From contig CANTFL010001465.1 of the NCBI GenBank assembly GCA_947650285.1, positions 248,001-312,000 on the forward strand: a stretch of DNA of 64,000 nucleotides, in the 5' to 3' direction. How positions within the stretch are numbered: position 1 is the stretch's first letter; every line of letters starts with the position of its first letter. Below the pieces are notes generated by a model. That model saw only the letters and a list, made by a program, of their open reading frames with translations. It had not been told where the DNA came from and did no database searches. This document shows, in pieces, positions 21,422-31,896 of this stretch. Made by a program: the position numbers and the translations under genes. This DNA comes from Hyaloperonospora brassicae. Lineage: Eukaryota; Oomycota; Peronosporomycetes; Peronosporales; Peronosporaceae.

Positions 21422-23120
21422 ATGTCTATGCGGGGTGAATCAAGACACGCGCAGCCCGCTGCTGTGCCAGCCGCTGCGGCAGACGATTCGTCGTCTGCTG
21501 CTCGTTCTCCGCCTGCAGCAAAAGGTGCTGCAGGTGCACGCGGTATCACACCGCGTGCGCATGATGACCCTGACATAGAGGTCATCTATTCTGGCGGGTC
21601 AGACGTGTGTGACTCGGAAAAGCCTTTGGAGGCATCGCGTTCACCTGCGGGGCCTCATTTATCCACGACACTGCCTGACGTACGGAATCGTGACATGAGT
21701 CACAGTATGTTCGGCAGTGATGAAGCGTTTGATGATGAGTATGATTGCTCATCACCGCGATCAACTCGTGCTCCTTCGCACGAGCGACTTGACGATGGTG
21801 AAATCCATCGTCGTACTGATAACCGTGGTACCGACAAGGGTACACTGTGAAGCGTGATGAGCTGAGGCCGTGGCGTTTGCCTGAACGACTCACCAATAGC
21901 TTGTCTCACGAGACAAACCAACACCATCGAATACCTTTATTCGATGCGACTGAGCTTCATGGCTTAAATTCCAGCGCGAGCAACTTTCGCGCTGAGGAAG
22001 AATTTTATCTCAATGTCTTTCTGAGACATTGATGGTACAATGGCAACCTAAAGCGTGACAAATACTCGCTTTTGGCAGCGTGGAACGCGTTCGTCCAAAA
22101 CGTAAAGAAATTTGGACGAGAAGGGTGGCTTAATAAACTTGAGGCGGTACGCCTCGAACACCAACCGGTGCAAGGTACCGGTTGCATCGTTTATCAAGTG
22201 AGGCCGGCATTCCTTGCCTCACATGGGGAGACCCTTGTGCGAGTTGTGCTGACAACTCGCAGCGTGCACATAGAGACGTGTTTTCCCTAAGTTCGCCCTG
22301 GGGAGGGCACACATCTCGGCTGAGATGCGTGACGCGATTGCAAACTTGCAATCCGTCTACAAGCGCCAAAAGCGCGTGTTTACCAATGGGACCTCGAACC
22401 GATTGGATGAGTCTCGTCATACTGGCGGACGATACCTTTAACGCCAATCAACAGCTGAGAGCGGGCTCCCAGCTGTTCCAAGAGGGTGGATACCCCCGCC
22501 ACTGGACGAGGTAGCTCGTCCTTGATCCTGAATCGTCACGGCGGTTCAAGATACGCTTCACTACAAAGCGTTGACCACCGAGAGAATTCACCAAAGGATG
22601 TGGTGGAGGTGGAAAGACCTCCTCCAGATGATTCGGCTCACCATCTCGACCCATACGAGATGGATCGCGCGATCGATGAATTGCGCGATGATGGATGAAG
22701 CACGAGCACGACCGGCGCTACGCTTTGACTGATACCGTGCGGAAGAACCGCAAGGATCGCGAGGCTGATCGGGCGAGATACCGCGCCGATTATGCCACAG
22801 CGCAGCTTCAGGTCGAGCGGGATGTCCGCTCTCTTTTCGGCGAGCTGGCGACAGCTCGCGGGGAGATATCTTGGTTGAGTTCCGAGGTATCTTATCTGCG
22901 CGATCAGACGGATCGTCTGGAGCGCGAACGCAAGAACTTGATAGATGTTTTTGAACGTGGGGCTATTTTTATTGAAAGAAGAAGGCTCGTACTGACAAAA
23001 CGGTCTGAGTCGCCTCACGTAAAACGTAGGATGCGTGCGCATCCTACGTGGCAATTCGAGTGTGTATGCATTGCCCTTACGATGCAACACTCGAAATGGC
23101 CCAATGTATTTCGGCAGTAG
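21422..23120 (+). pseudogene. Antisense coding region of family A
   Basis: On the plus strand, opposite to pol, a reading frame starts at 21422 (MSMRGESRH), 130 bases inside the LTR, and runs to 21850 with an Ala/Ser-rich then acidic segment (RGITPRAHDDPDIEVIYS, FGSDEAFDDEYDC). Further pieces follow in other frames: AAWNAFVQNVKKFGREGWLN (22075-22134), QGTGCIVYQVRPAFLASHGE, GRAHISAEMRDAIANLQSV (22300-22360) and a charged coiled-coil-like segment 22695-23000 (ERDVRSLFGELATARGE). The decayed copy at 9006-10597 has the same pieces in the same order, with conservative changes such as V/M, E/D and R/K. This suggests a real extra gene, now broken in both. The C-terminal part overlaps the pol 3' end on the other strand. 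Family unknown. Confidence 0.5.
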
Positions 23121-24650
23121 TTTACTACTGCCGACACTAGTGACTGCATGTCCAGGTAAGTTTACCGTAGATAGTAGTACTAGGTCGTTAACCTTAAATG
23201 AAAGAACATTTGCACTTCCATTCTTATCTGCGTTCCGTTTCTGGCGATCCACCGCATTTGCGATGGAGTCCTGAACGAAACGGACTACCGCCTCTCGAGT
23301 CAGCAGGAAGTTTTCTGCTGACTCTTTGTTTTGTCTTTCAGTGCGCTTCGTGCGCATTGCTAAGAGATTGTTCTCTTCTTCAGCGAGGTTGTCGTTTTTC
23401 TCGCTGGAATTCTCGTTGACGATGCTGAATATACCAGCATCGTCATCATCATACGAGTCAATAATAGCGTTGTCGCTATTATTGAGGTGATCTTCTTCAT
23501 CGATGTCGACTTGATCGACATCGGCATCATACGTGACTACGTTAGCGTCGACAAGTGATGAGCAAGAGCCAAAACGGTTTTTGCTCGAGCGAGTCCCTCC
23601 CCCCCTTATCCAAGAGTCACACTCTATAAGGGTGGGCACTCGTGGATGGCGTAGGCCATTCACGTAAAACGGTGTGTGCTGTGTTGAAGCATGCACCGAA
23701 TTATTGATGGCGAATTCCACCATGGGTAGGAATTCGCTCCAACTCGGAAACGAGTGGACATATCCTCGAAGGATCTCTTCGAGGACACGGTTAGCACGTT
23801 CCGTCTGACCATCTGTTTCGGGATGGTCAGAAGTAGACATCCTCAAATGTGTTCCTAGAGAACGGAACACGGTTGGCCAAAATGCCGCCGTGAACCGAGG
23901 GTCACGGTCGGATACGAGTTCACGGCATAACCCGTGGAGTCGGAAGATTGTGTCAAGAAAGACACGAAAACAGCCGGGTTCCGTGATAGACTTGGGCACT
24001 GCAGCAAGATGCACCATCTTTCTGAACCGATCAACGAATACAATAATGGTATTATTCTTGTGAGCGTCTTCGGGAAAACCGAAGACGAAGTCCATTGAAA
24101 CGGACTGCCAGCACTCTGTCGGAACAGGCAGAGGCTGCAATGGCGCACGGGATGAAGGACTAGGCTTCACCCGTTGAAAAACCTCGCAAGCACGTATGTA
24201 CTTGCGGACAAACTGATACTGGCGTGGCCAGTAAAAGTCACGACTTACCGTGAGGTAAGTCTTTTCTCTACCACGATGACCGCCTGTTGGGGCATCGTGA
24301 CACTCATACATGATGCGTAAACGCAGATCATGATGAGCGGGTACGACGACACGAGGCTTGTCGTCGGCAACAGCTGTATAGTACAGCAGTCCGTTGCGTG
24401 TACTATACCGATCCGATGAGAATCGGTACAAAGCCGGTAAATCCCTCATGGATTTACTGGATGGATTCACCAGATGATCCATCAATCGCATAAGAATCCT
24501 TATCTTCTGCGTATGCCTTTCGTACGTCGTCAAGTAAACTTGACGATGGGACACTGACTGACAGTGTCGCAACAGTGGGCTTATCCTCACTGTTGATTTG
24601 TGCGTCCGGCTCGAAATCGGGCCGGCGCGAAAGCGCATCAGCGACGACAT
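22448..24650 (-). pseudogene. Family A integrase and chromodomain
   Basis: The frame 22638-24650 holds the zinc-binding and catalytic parts of a Gypsy integrase: HDAPTGGHRGREKT, then SMDFVFGFP (Asp), LVSDRDPRFT (Asp) and HPETDGQTERANRV (Glu), so the DD35E set is intact. Next is the C-terminal GPFRVLHRKGNAYTLELP segment. After a frame change, 22448-22654 encodes a chromodomain (RFVVKRILNRRDD, then YLVQWRGYPPSWNSWEP). The integrase is joined to RNase H only across a frameshift near 24455. Confidence 0.85.
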
Positions 24651-27281
24651 TGAGTCGTCCTGGTTTATACTCCACGGAGAAGTTATACTCCGAGAAGAAA
24701 GACAGCCACCTCGCCATCCTTTGCGAGAATTGTGGACGGTTTACGGCCGTGCGTAATGACGCATAGTCCGTATAGACGATGAAAGGTCTATTTCCCAAGA
24801 GATAGACGCGAAACTTAGCCAGTGCGTAATTCATGGCAAGGCGTTCCTTGTCATACACTGGGTAATTGCGCTCAGCTGCTTGCAGCTGACGCGACTGATA
24901 ACAGACGACGCGCTCTGTGCCGTCTGCATCGAACTGAATTAACGCACAGCCGATAGCAAAATAGCTGGCGTCACAGACCACGTGAAACGGTCTGTCCTGA
25001 TCTGCAATCGCCAAGATCGGCGATTGCATCAAGCTTTGCTTGATACCTTCAAAGGAGCGCTGGAAATTAGCGCTCCATGATCACTTGACATTTTTCTTGA
25101 GCAGACAAGAAAGATGAACAGTCATCTCGGCCTAGTTGCGCGAGTACTTGTGCAAGTACGCCGCAAGACCAAGGAACTTCCTTAGTCCCTTGACATCGAC
25201 TGGCACTGGCCAGTCGGTGATCGCCTTGATCTTTTCGGGATCAGGGCGTACGCCGTGTTTACCCACGATGCACCCAAGAAGTGGTATTTCGCTAGCCGCG
25301 AATATACACTTCTTGAGGTTGGCGTACAACTTATACTTGCGCATAAGTTGAAGAACCTGACGAACGTGAGTTCTGTGAACTTCAACGTCCGTCTTTCCGT
25401 CCATAGCCCGGCTATGGACGAACACATCGTCGAAGTAACTCGGTGCGAAATCCCGCACCGGTCTCAACAGATTTGTAACGCATCTGTTGAATGTTGCAGG
25501 GGCATTAATTAGGCCCTGTGGCATAACTAGCCACTCCCACAGCATACCGCTGGGGGTGCTCACTGCCGTGAACGGGACGTCCCGTTCACGCATCAGGATC
25601 TGATAGAATCCATCCATCAGATCCATGGACGAAAAGATGGTACTCTTTGACATACCATCTATGATTACGTCCTTCCTCGGTATCGGCGTCTGAGCCGGTA
25701 CCGTTGCAGCATTCAACTTGTTGAATGCGTGCACTATCCGCCACCCTCCTGTGGCCTTTCGCACACAGAAGGTCCGAGAGCTGTGAGGGGATGTTGATTC
25801 CCTCACATGGCCCACTGCTAAGCGATCGGCAAAGAACTTGTCGATCGCTAGTACTTGTTCACGAGGCAGTGGCCACTGCTTCATGACACAGTACTTCGAG
25901 CCCGGTTTGAGCTCGATCTCGTGTCGAGTGCCTTTGTCCTTAGGCAACTCGCAAGGTACGGATTCAGGGAACACATCCATGAATTCGATCAAATCCTTAT
26001 ACAAAGGATTTGCCTGAAGTGACTCCCAGTATTGAGACGTGTATCTCTCAATCCGAGTCTTCTCATCGAGGACACTTTCGTCCATCGATGAGCTGCTAAG
26101 AACCCGTTCGTTCTCAGCAAATACTGTTGCCGACCGAATGTCGGTCACATACTTATCCTCTGTGACGAGTATGCAGATCTGCTTGACTTTACCACTACGC
26201 AGATCACGCAAGAACCGTTTCGGTTCTAGCGTTGGCAACTGAGTTATCTCCGAATTCAACTTCGGAGGCACAATCAGATCAAGCGTATTAGCGCCTACGC
26301 TTGATCCGTCATTAACCAAGACGCTCAACGTCTCGGTTTCTTCCTATAAACTTGCTTCCACAGGTTGCTGAGGGCCTGATCCCTCAGCAAGCGACTCTTG
26401 AGGAATTCCTTCCTCAAGTACGTGGGGACTTATTCCCTCGACGTCTTCTGACTGTGGCTGTGCAACCACAGTCAGGCACCGATCCTCTACGGTCGACTCT
26501 CCAGTCGACCTAGGATTTTCGTGTTGCCGCTTGTGGGCAACCGGTTTCTTTTCTCTAAGATGCTGCCCGCTAGGCATGCATCCATGTCCCGGTCCGCTCG
26601 ACTTATTCGAGTGGTGGACCTTCGGCGCAGCCTGTACTTCTGTACAGCCGCTGGGAGCTTGCTCCACAGTGTAGTGATCAACTACACTGTGATCTTGTTC
26701 AGTCGTGCTAACGACCATACCGCAAGTGAGGTCATCGCACTCACTCGCAGAACATCCACACGCTTGTGGACGCTCCAAGATGTTCATCAGATGGCCATCT
26801 GATGAACAAGCGGCAGGCATCTTCACGGATCGATGCTGCCAGCTCACCCTTGGCTCGTATTTACTGAGCCGAGGTAATCCCAGGATGACATCAAATTTGT
26901 CATCCAGATCTAGTACGATGAAATCATCATCGTACTGTTCGCCCTCTAACGTGTAGTGGATTCCTACTACTGTTTCTCAACGGTTATCGATGCGCCTGTT
27001 GCAAGGCGCACCGTCATCCTTTTGAGGGGAATGTCGCGCTCAACGAACTTGAGCCTACGACCCTCTAGTGACTGGCGTCGAACAAAGTTGTTCGATGCCC
27101 CACAGTCTACTAGGGCACGAAGCGACAAATCATTTGTCGCTTCCAACTTCAAGGTGATGAGCGAAACGTCATCACCAGGTGCAGAGACACACAATGATTG
27201 TGTATCTGTAGCAACTTTCGTCAAGAGATTTGCAAATTCTCTTGAGGTTGCTGGATCAGTAGGGCGCTCCGCCCCTACTGA
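24454..27281 (-). pseudogene. Family A protease, reverse transcriptase and RNase H
   Basis: The protease frame continues from gag by a -1 shift and has ALVDCGASNNFV at its active site (26967-27224, Cys instead of Ser/Thr after Asp). A shift near 26965 leads to the protease end and a linker (26344-26847). After a TAG at 26344 comes the reverse transcriptase (25132-26328) with FCVRKATGGWRIVH, MDLMDGFYQILM and the palm motif YFDDVFVHS. Two further stops at about 25132 and 25082 precede the RNase H (24454-25032), with VVCDASYFAIGCALIQ, VYDKERLAMNYAL and a late YTDYASLR, so all main catalytic residues remain. Inactive as it stands, but only lightly damaged. Confidence 0.85.
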
Positions 27282-27296
27282 CCCCGACCATTTTTT
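27256..27296 (-). promoter_or_regulatory. Candidate -1 programmed frameshift signal at the gag-pro junction
   Basis: Reading the minus strand, the heptamer A AAA AAT (27296 to 27290) is in the gag zero frame. An 8-base spacer (GGTCGGGG) follows, then a stem-loop (27281 to 27256) with arms TCAGTAGGG and CCCTACTGA, an inner CG/CG pair with one bulge, and a GAG loop. The gag stop TAG lies inside the first arm. A -1 slip puts the ribosome into the frame that runs through the protease. Heptamer type, spacing and stem are all within the usual range for retroviral and retrotransposon frameshift sites. Confidence 0.7.
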
Positions 27297-28429
27297 GGTG
27301 GTCCGTCTCGCTGTTGCGGCTTCGCAACAGCGCTGGACCCACGCCCATTGCCCTTTCTGGCAAATGGTCGTCCATTTCGCTCAGTACTGTTTGGTACTGG
27401 GCGTGAATCACTACACTCGTATGCGTAGTGCCCTAACTTCTGACAGCGAGTGCACCTCTGCAATCGCTTGTTGTTTGAAGAGCGAGGTCTCTCGCTCTCA
27501 ACATAGCAGAGGTCCATTGGTTCCGGACCTCCGATCTCTTGTCGTCTCGGTGGACGATAAGAGTTTGAGCTAGCATGAGCCTGTCTCATTCTAAAGTCTT
27601 CCTGCTCCGCGGCTGATATCGCATCTTCCAGCGTATTCAGCTCAAGGCGGAACAGGTGGCTCCTGACGGGTCCCTCTGCGAGCCCTTGCATGAACACCGT
27701 AATCAACGTGTGTTCATGTACTGGGTTAGCAGTTATACTACTCGCAAGGAGTCGTATATGTTGTGCGTAAGCGTGAACACCACGCTTACTCTGCTTGAGT
27801 TTCAGGAGCTCTGAACGAGCCCTGAACTCAGCCCGTGGCGGCTCAAACGTTTGTCTGAGCCGGGACTTGAAGTCATCTAGCGACCTAAACACATTTGGGT
27901 CGCTACTCTCGAGCCCCAGGAACCAAGTTTTGGCACGCCCTGCCAAGTGGGTCTGAGCAAATGTGAGTTTCATTTGCTCATCTTCGACGCGACGAGCCCT
28001 TAGGGCTATGTCGAGTTCGACAAACCATATTAACAGGGAGTCCTCCGGGACTCCACTGTACTTGGAGATGTCAACTTTCATGACTTCGGGACGACGCGCA
28101 TGTGCCGTCCCGCCCACAGCAGCATGGAATTGCTGCTGTCTCAACAGCTCCGTCTGTTGAGCACCGAGTTCTCTCAACTGCTCGGCCTGTTGAGAGCCTT
28201 GCTGGTGAAGCAAGGCTACTTTCTCCCTTTCGGCGACAAGTTCATTCTGAATGAACTTGGCGATAGCGGTATGTTGTTGGTCTCTGTCTAGAGACTCCAA
28301 CATGGCGCTAATGGCGAGTTCGCCTACGGTAGAACTCATTCGTTCTACCGCACCCCATTCGATGTCACTCAAATGGGTAAATCCTTCACGCGTGGCGTGA
28401 AAGGTCTCTTCATCATCCAACATGTTCAT
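27275..28429 (-). CDS. Family A Gag
   Basis: Intact 384-codon frame. Residues of about 65-110 are glutamine-rich and probably coiled. Residues of about 125-260 form a retrotransposon Gag capsid (LLIWFVELDIALRAR, LAGRAKTWFLGLES, FKSRLRQTFEPPRAEFRAR). Residues 324-336 are a CCHC zinc knuckle (CTRCQKLGHYAYEC). The C-terminus is basic and Gly-rich. It begins 45 bases after the LTR end and stops inside the candidate frameshift hairpin. Two ATGs are close together at 28429 and 28423; the first is used here. Confidence 0.85.
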   Translation of the reverse strand: MNMLDDEETFHATREGFTHLSDIEWGAVERMSSTVGELAISAMLESLDRDQQHTAIAKFIQNELVAEREKVALLHQQGSQQAEQLRELGAQQTELLRQQQFHAAVGGTAHARRPEVMKVDISKYSGVPEDSLLIWFVELDIALRARRVEDEQMKLTFAQTHLAGRAKTWFLGLESSDPNVFRSLDDFKSRLRQTFEPPRAEFRARSELLKLKQSKRGVHAYAQHIRLLASSITANPVHEHTLITVFMQGLAEGPVRSHLFRLELNTLEDAISAAEQEDFRMRQAHASSNSYRPPRRQEIGGPEPMDLCYVESERPRSSNNKRLQRCTRCQKLGHYAYECSDSRPVPNSTERNGRPFARKGNGRGSSAVAKPQQRDGPPKNGRGQ

Positions 28430-28454
28430 GTTGGATGTTGTGGTCCTTGGAAGG

Positions 28455-28473
28455 ACTACAAAGTGCTACCAGG
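28455..28473 (-). other. Possible primer-binding site of family A
   Basis: Immediately inside the 5' LTR in element sense, the minus strand reads CCTGGTAGCACTTTGTAG. The TGGTAGCAC stretch has the TGG start expected for complementarity to a tRNA 3' end, but the priming tRNA was not identified. Confidence 0.35.
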
Positions 28474-28864
28474 TGTAACGGGGCACACCCTTGCGTGAAC
28501 TTAACGCAAGGGTTTCGGTGCCCCGACAGACATACACGTGGCAAGCGAGGAAGCGTAGGTAGGGTAAAAGCAGAACTGTTATATTAATATAATTAAGTCT
28601 TTTAACTACTGTCTCTCTGCTTGACTTAATTCAATTATATTAATATAACTGCATGTATGGTGACGCTTCGTCACCACTCATTGCGCACGTCTTGCGGCGA
28701 TTGGTGGGTTGATATCGTCAAGATATCAACCAATGAACAGACTCTTTGGTCGACCCTTCAATATCACCTCTTTGGTGATATTGTTCAAAGAATATTCAAC
28801 TTCATATTCTTTGTTGTTACTTTCCTTTAAGTGACAATTCCATGTAACGGGCTGCCCCGTTACA
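28474..28864 (-). repeat. Family A LTR (5' LTR in element sense)
   Basis: 391 bases, about 90 percent identical by eye to the LTR at 20898. It keeps the terminal TGTAACGGGG/CCCCGTTACA, the hairpin near the left end (arms ACCCTTGCGT/ACGCAAGGGT, about 28487-28513) and the GCGGCGATTGGTGGG core. Confidence 0.9.
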
Positions 28865-29270
28865 TCTACTGCTGCGAACGCGAGGCAAACACAGCGTGGG
28901 CACCCCCCCCCCCGCTCATCACATTGGCCGTCCACTCGATGGCCGAATCGCTCTGTATGTGCAACAAGCCAAGAAAGCGTGGACGGCATTCAGGCGACGC
29001 AGTTCAACGTTGTCACACTTTCGCTATCTATGCTCAAAAGAAGTGTATAGATGCTCAAGAGTAGTCGAAGAGTGACGTCTGGCTATCAGTTACGACGTGT
29101 GTGCTCTGTGCTTTATGCCGAATGTCTCGGCAGTTGTTGATCGACCTCGCGGAGTAGAATGTAGCCATACTGAGAACGCCGACCGCGAGTCGAACGACCT
29201 TCAGTCAACACGACAACAGCTGAGCGCTAATTGCACTGTAATCCAGTTGGTCGGAAGTGAGAGCTCCAGT
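28865..29270. other. Flank between the family A element and the Pelota pseudogene
   Basis: Contains an 11-base C run (28903-28913). It has no clear coding region and does not continue the family B element seen on the other side of the insertion. It probably includes the old promoter of the Pelota copy. Confidence 0.5.
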
Positions 29271-30240
29271 ATGAAGCTGCTGAAGAAGCAGATCAGCGAG
29301 AAAGATGGCGCCGGATCCGTTGTGCTGCGTGCCGAGGATCCGGAGGATATGTGGCACACGTACAACCTCATCCACGTGGGCGACTCGGTCAAGACGACGA
29401 CGATGCGCAAGGTACAGCAGTTGTCCGATGGTTGTGTTTTTTCGTACTTAAGTGAAGCATTGAGTCGAAATGTCGTGTGTAGGTGGGGAAAGAAGGCGTG
29501 ACGGGCCCTACCAGTAGTCGGCGTGTCCACATGACGCTGCAAATTGAGGTGCGATGCTTCGGTCGGCCGAAAAAGGCCCTGCGTGAGTGTTGGGTGCTCA
29601 TCGATTAATCAACGGATAGGTGGAGCAAGTCAACGTCGATCCGGTGCTTGGCGTTCTGCGTATCAGGGGCAAATGGATTATCAAGAGTCAAAATGTGTCG
29701 GGTACGCAGTGCAAGAACAGTTGTGTGCTCTTGGGGCAATTGATGTTGAGGGGCCGATCGATTGACCTGACCCATTTGCATGCAGATGGGAGAAGTCGCG
29801 GTTTTAGCGTAAGATCCACTGACTGGATCTTGAGATAAACCGCGACTTCGCGCTGACGAAAGCAGCTGCTGGATGTCATGCCGCTGGAACGGATTAGTAC
29901 GACGTGCGTTACAACTGAGCAAGCTGAGCTTGTAGCTATAGTCATGCAGGTCGGTCTGGCCCATTTGTGCCAAGGGTGGTATGCCTGTCGTTCGCGCCAA
30001 GATCGAGACGAGTGTACCTGAAAAAGCGTCCAGGCAGCTCGGCTCACGCTATCAGCGTAGAAAAGCTCTATGCGAACACTGTGTGCTCCGTCCGTCGGCA
30101 CATTGACTTTGGGCTTGTACGATGCGTGCTGCTTGCTGGTCTCGGTGTGAAGTGGCACAAAGTTGTGAACCACATCCTGTTGAGCATCAGCGTGGTATCG
30201 ACAATTAGGCTGATGTTAGGACGGGACGGACGGCTATTTT
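29271..30240 (+). pseudogene. Pelota/Dom34 ribosome-rescue factor, broken copy
   Basis: The start is a clear Pelota: MKLLKKQISEKDGAG, then DPEDMWHTYNLIHVGDSV, with plausible introns at 29412-29482 and 29549-29619 and exon 3 beginning VEQVNVDPVLGVLRIRGK. After about 29700 the similarity goes on but in changing frames: LERISTTC, TEQAELVAIVMQVGLAHLC (about 29890-29975), MPVVRAKIETSVP, KRPGSSAHAISVEKLYANTV, RRHIDFGLVRCVLLAGLGV (30090-30150). At least three shifts and several stops separate these blocks, and the C-terminal third of the protein is not recognisable before eL13. In eukaryotes Pelota with Hbs1 frees stalled ribosomes. This copy should not yield that protein; an intact gene is presumably elsewhere. 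Sequencing error is possible but would need to occur several times. Confidence 0.7.
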
Positions 30241-30538
30241 CAGCGAGAGAATGTGCAGATGGATGAGCAGCAGAGCTGATAATTGTCTGCGACCACTCAG
30301 ATGAAGTGCAAGTGAGAACAAGTATGGGTCCGATACATTCGAGCGTCAAGGCGATACGACAAGACCCGCTCTTCTTGTCGCGATCACGAATCAGAGCAAG
30401 TAAACCCAACACCAATGCAATTGTTTTTCATGCGCGATGTATTATGTTCCACTATGCCGCACAACGACTCCGACAGGGGCCGTCCATTTCGCAACGATAC
30501 GGTCGAGAAAGCAGGCGAGCAAATGCCGACGCACCCAC

Positions 30539-31482
30539 TTACTTCTTGGCCTCCTTCTTGTCCGCCAAACGCTTGGCCTGCTTGCCGAAAATGCGCTTGT
30601 CGGCACGGGCCACACGCAGCTGCGCAAACACGCTCTTCTCCTTCATCTCAGGAGTGATGACGGCAGTCGTCGACTTGACGGTCGAGCGCGCAATCGGCAA
30701 GATCGCGCCCTTGTGCTGCACAGCGTTCTTCGTCTCCTCCACCGCCGAGTCACCGTTCTTGATCTTGTTGCTCTTGCGCGGGAACACTACGAGCTTGGCC
30801 TTGTACGCCTTGAGACGGTGCACGTTGGCCTGGAGCGACTCGACCGACAAGTTCGTGCGACGAAAGTCCACGGCAATGCCGATGCTCATGGCCTGCTTGC
30901 GGTTGATGCCAGCCTCCTTGAGCTCCTCGAGCGTGAAGCCCTTGCCAGCACGGACCTTGGAGCCATACTTGATCGTAGGGCAGTGCACAGCCGGACGCAG
31001 CAGACCAGCAGCCGGGCGCGGAGCAATGGCAGCAGCCTTAGCCTTACGTCTCAAGCGACGGGTCTTCTTCTTGGAAGCCTATCGCAGCATCAAACGCAGT
31101 CATCAGTACACATGTTCGTGATCCGTAGCGCAGTTGACGCAGCTGCACAGCCAGTAATGGTGCAACGCCGTTCAGGCCAAGCAGTCAGTGTTCATCGACT
31201 CTGAGATCTGTCCAATCATCAATCAACTGTGTGCTTGTGTCTGGTTTCTCTCGCAATGGGCCTGCACGGCATCGTCTCGGGCGTCGATCGTTGACCCGCA
31301 CAGTTCTTCCTCGGTAGAGGAAAGAGACAGAGCTTGACTGGCTGTGCAGTGTGCTGCCTGTTGTCTACTGCCTACTGTCCTATTCTGCGATAGCGTCGTA
31401 CCTGGTCGAACCAAGTCTTGATTCGGGATTCCCAGTACTTGTGGAAATGCCCATTAGGAATGACGTTGTTGTGCTTGACCAT
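30539..31482 (-). CDS. RPL13: 60S ribosomal protein L13 (eL13)
   Basis: Two exons: 31402-31482 encodes [17 protein letters not shown] and the rest of the N-terminus up to KTWFDQ; 30539-31078 continues [15 protein letters not shown] to the C-terminal KKEAKK. The intron (31079-31401) has GT and AG ends. Total 206 residues, the usual length. The family motifs [25 protein letters not shown] and [16 protein letters not shown] are present. It is a structural protein of the large ribosomal subunit. Just upstream on the minus strand is a long CT tract (31513-31532 as GA on plus) ending in GTGCAG, which looks like the acceptor of a 5' UTR intron, a common arrangement in ribosomal protein genes. Confidence 0.95.
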
Positions 31483-31512
31483 GTTTTCGTCTTCTCAACT
31501 GCACAGCGAGAA

Positions 31513-31532
31513 AGAGAGAGAGAGAGAGAGAA
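31513..31532. repeat. GA microsatellite upstream of RPL13
   Basis: Ten GA units on the plus strand, 30 bases upstream of the RPL13 start codon. On the coding strand it is a polypyrimidine tract followed by TTTCTCGCTGTGCAG, so it may double as part of a splice acceptor. Confidence 0.85.
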
Positions 31533-31896
31533 GTGGTAACAACGTGGTCTATGTCAGTCACTCTGTCGATTGCTTCAGCGATCACGTCAGACTAACGGCA
31601 CGCGCTCATTTACCTTCGCGCGAAGTGACTCAGAAAGAGATGCGGGCAATTTGGAACTTAGTGCCCACTACGACGACTACGAGCAGCGGACGCGAGAATT
31701 GGTGGTTCCCCTCTCCAGTCCTTCCTTTGACTTGCACTTCGTATGGTGTCGACGTGCAGCCAATCCAAGCACGGGATCGCTGCGTCCTGTACTAGGACAC
31801 TCTCGAATATAATGTACTTCACATCAGCGAGTAAGAGGCCGATGCGGGTACACTGTACCACACGCGAGGGGCGACGAGCGCAGTCGAGCTTTCAAC

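Larger units (their letters stand above)
20898..28864 (-). mobile_element. Gypsy family A element with both LTRs (chromovirus-like)
   Basis: A full-length minus-strand Ty3/Gypsy element, 7967 bases. In element order: LTR 28474-28864, gag 27275-28429, protease from 27281, reverse transcriptase, RNase H, integrase, chromodomain to 22448, an antisense coding region (21422-23120 on the plus strand), polypurine tract next to 21293, LTR 20898-21292. Both LTRs start TGTAACGGGG and end CCCCGTTACA. The two LTRs differ at about 10 percent of positions by eye. Pol has at least three in-frame stops (about 26344, 25132 and 25082) and two shifts (near 26965 and 24455), so it is not active. The bases flanking the two LTRs (ctagc and tctac) do not form a clear target duplication. 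Confidence 0.9.

Noticed and set aside
8442..28864. Endogenous virus rather than retrotransposons
   Set aside because: Both families have only Gag and Pol with chromodomains; no envelope-like or capsid gene of a virus was seen. The antisense region has no signal peptide or membrane segment.
30306..31204. Two plus-strand frames of 250-270 codons
   Set aside because: They are antisense to the eL13 gene, which is unmistakable on the minus strand.
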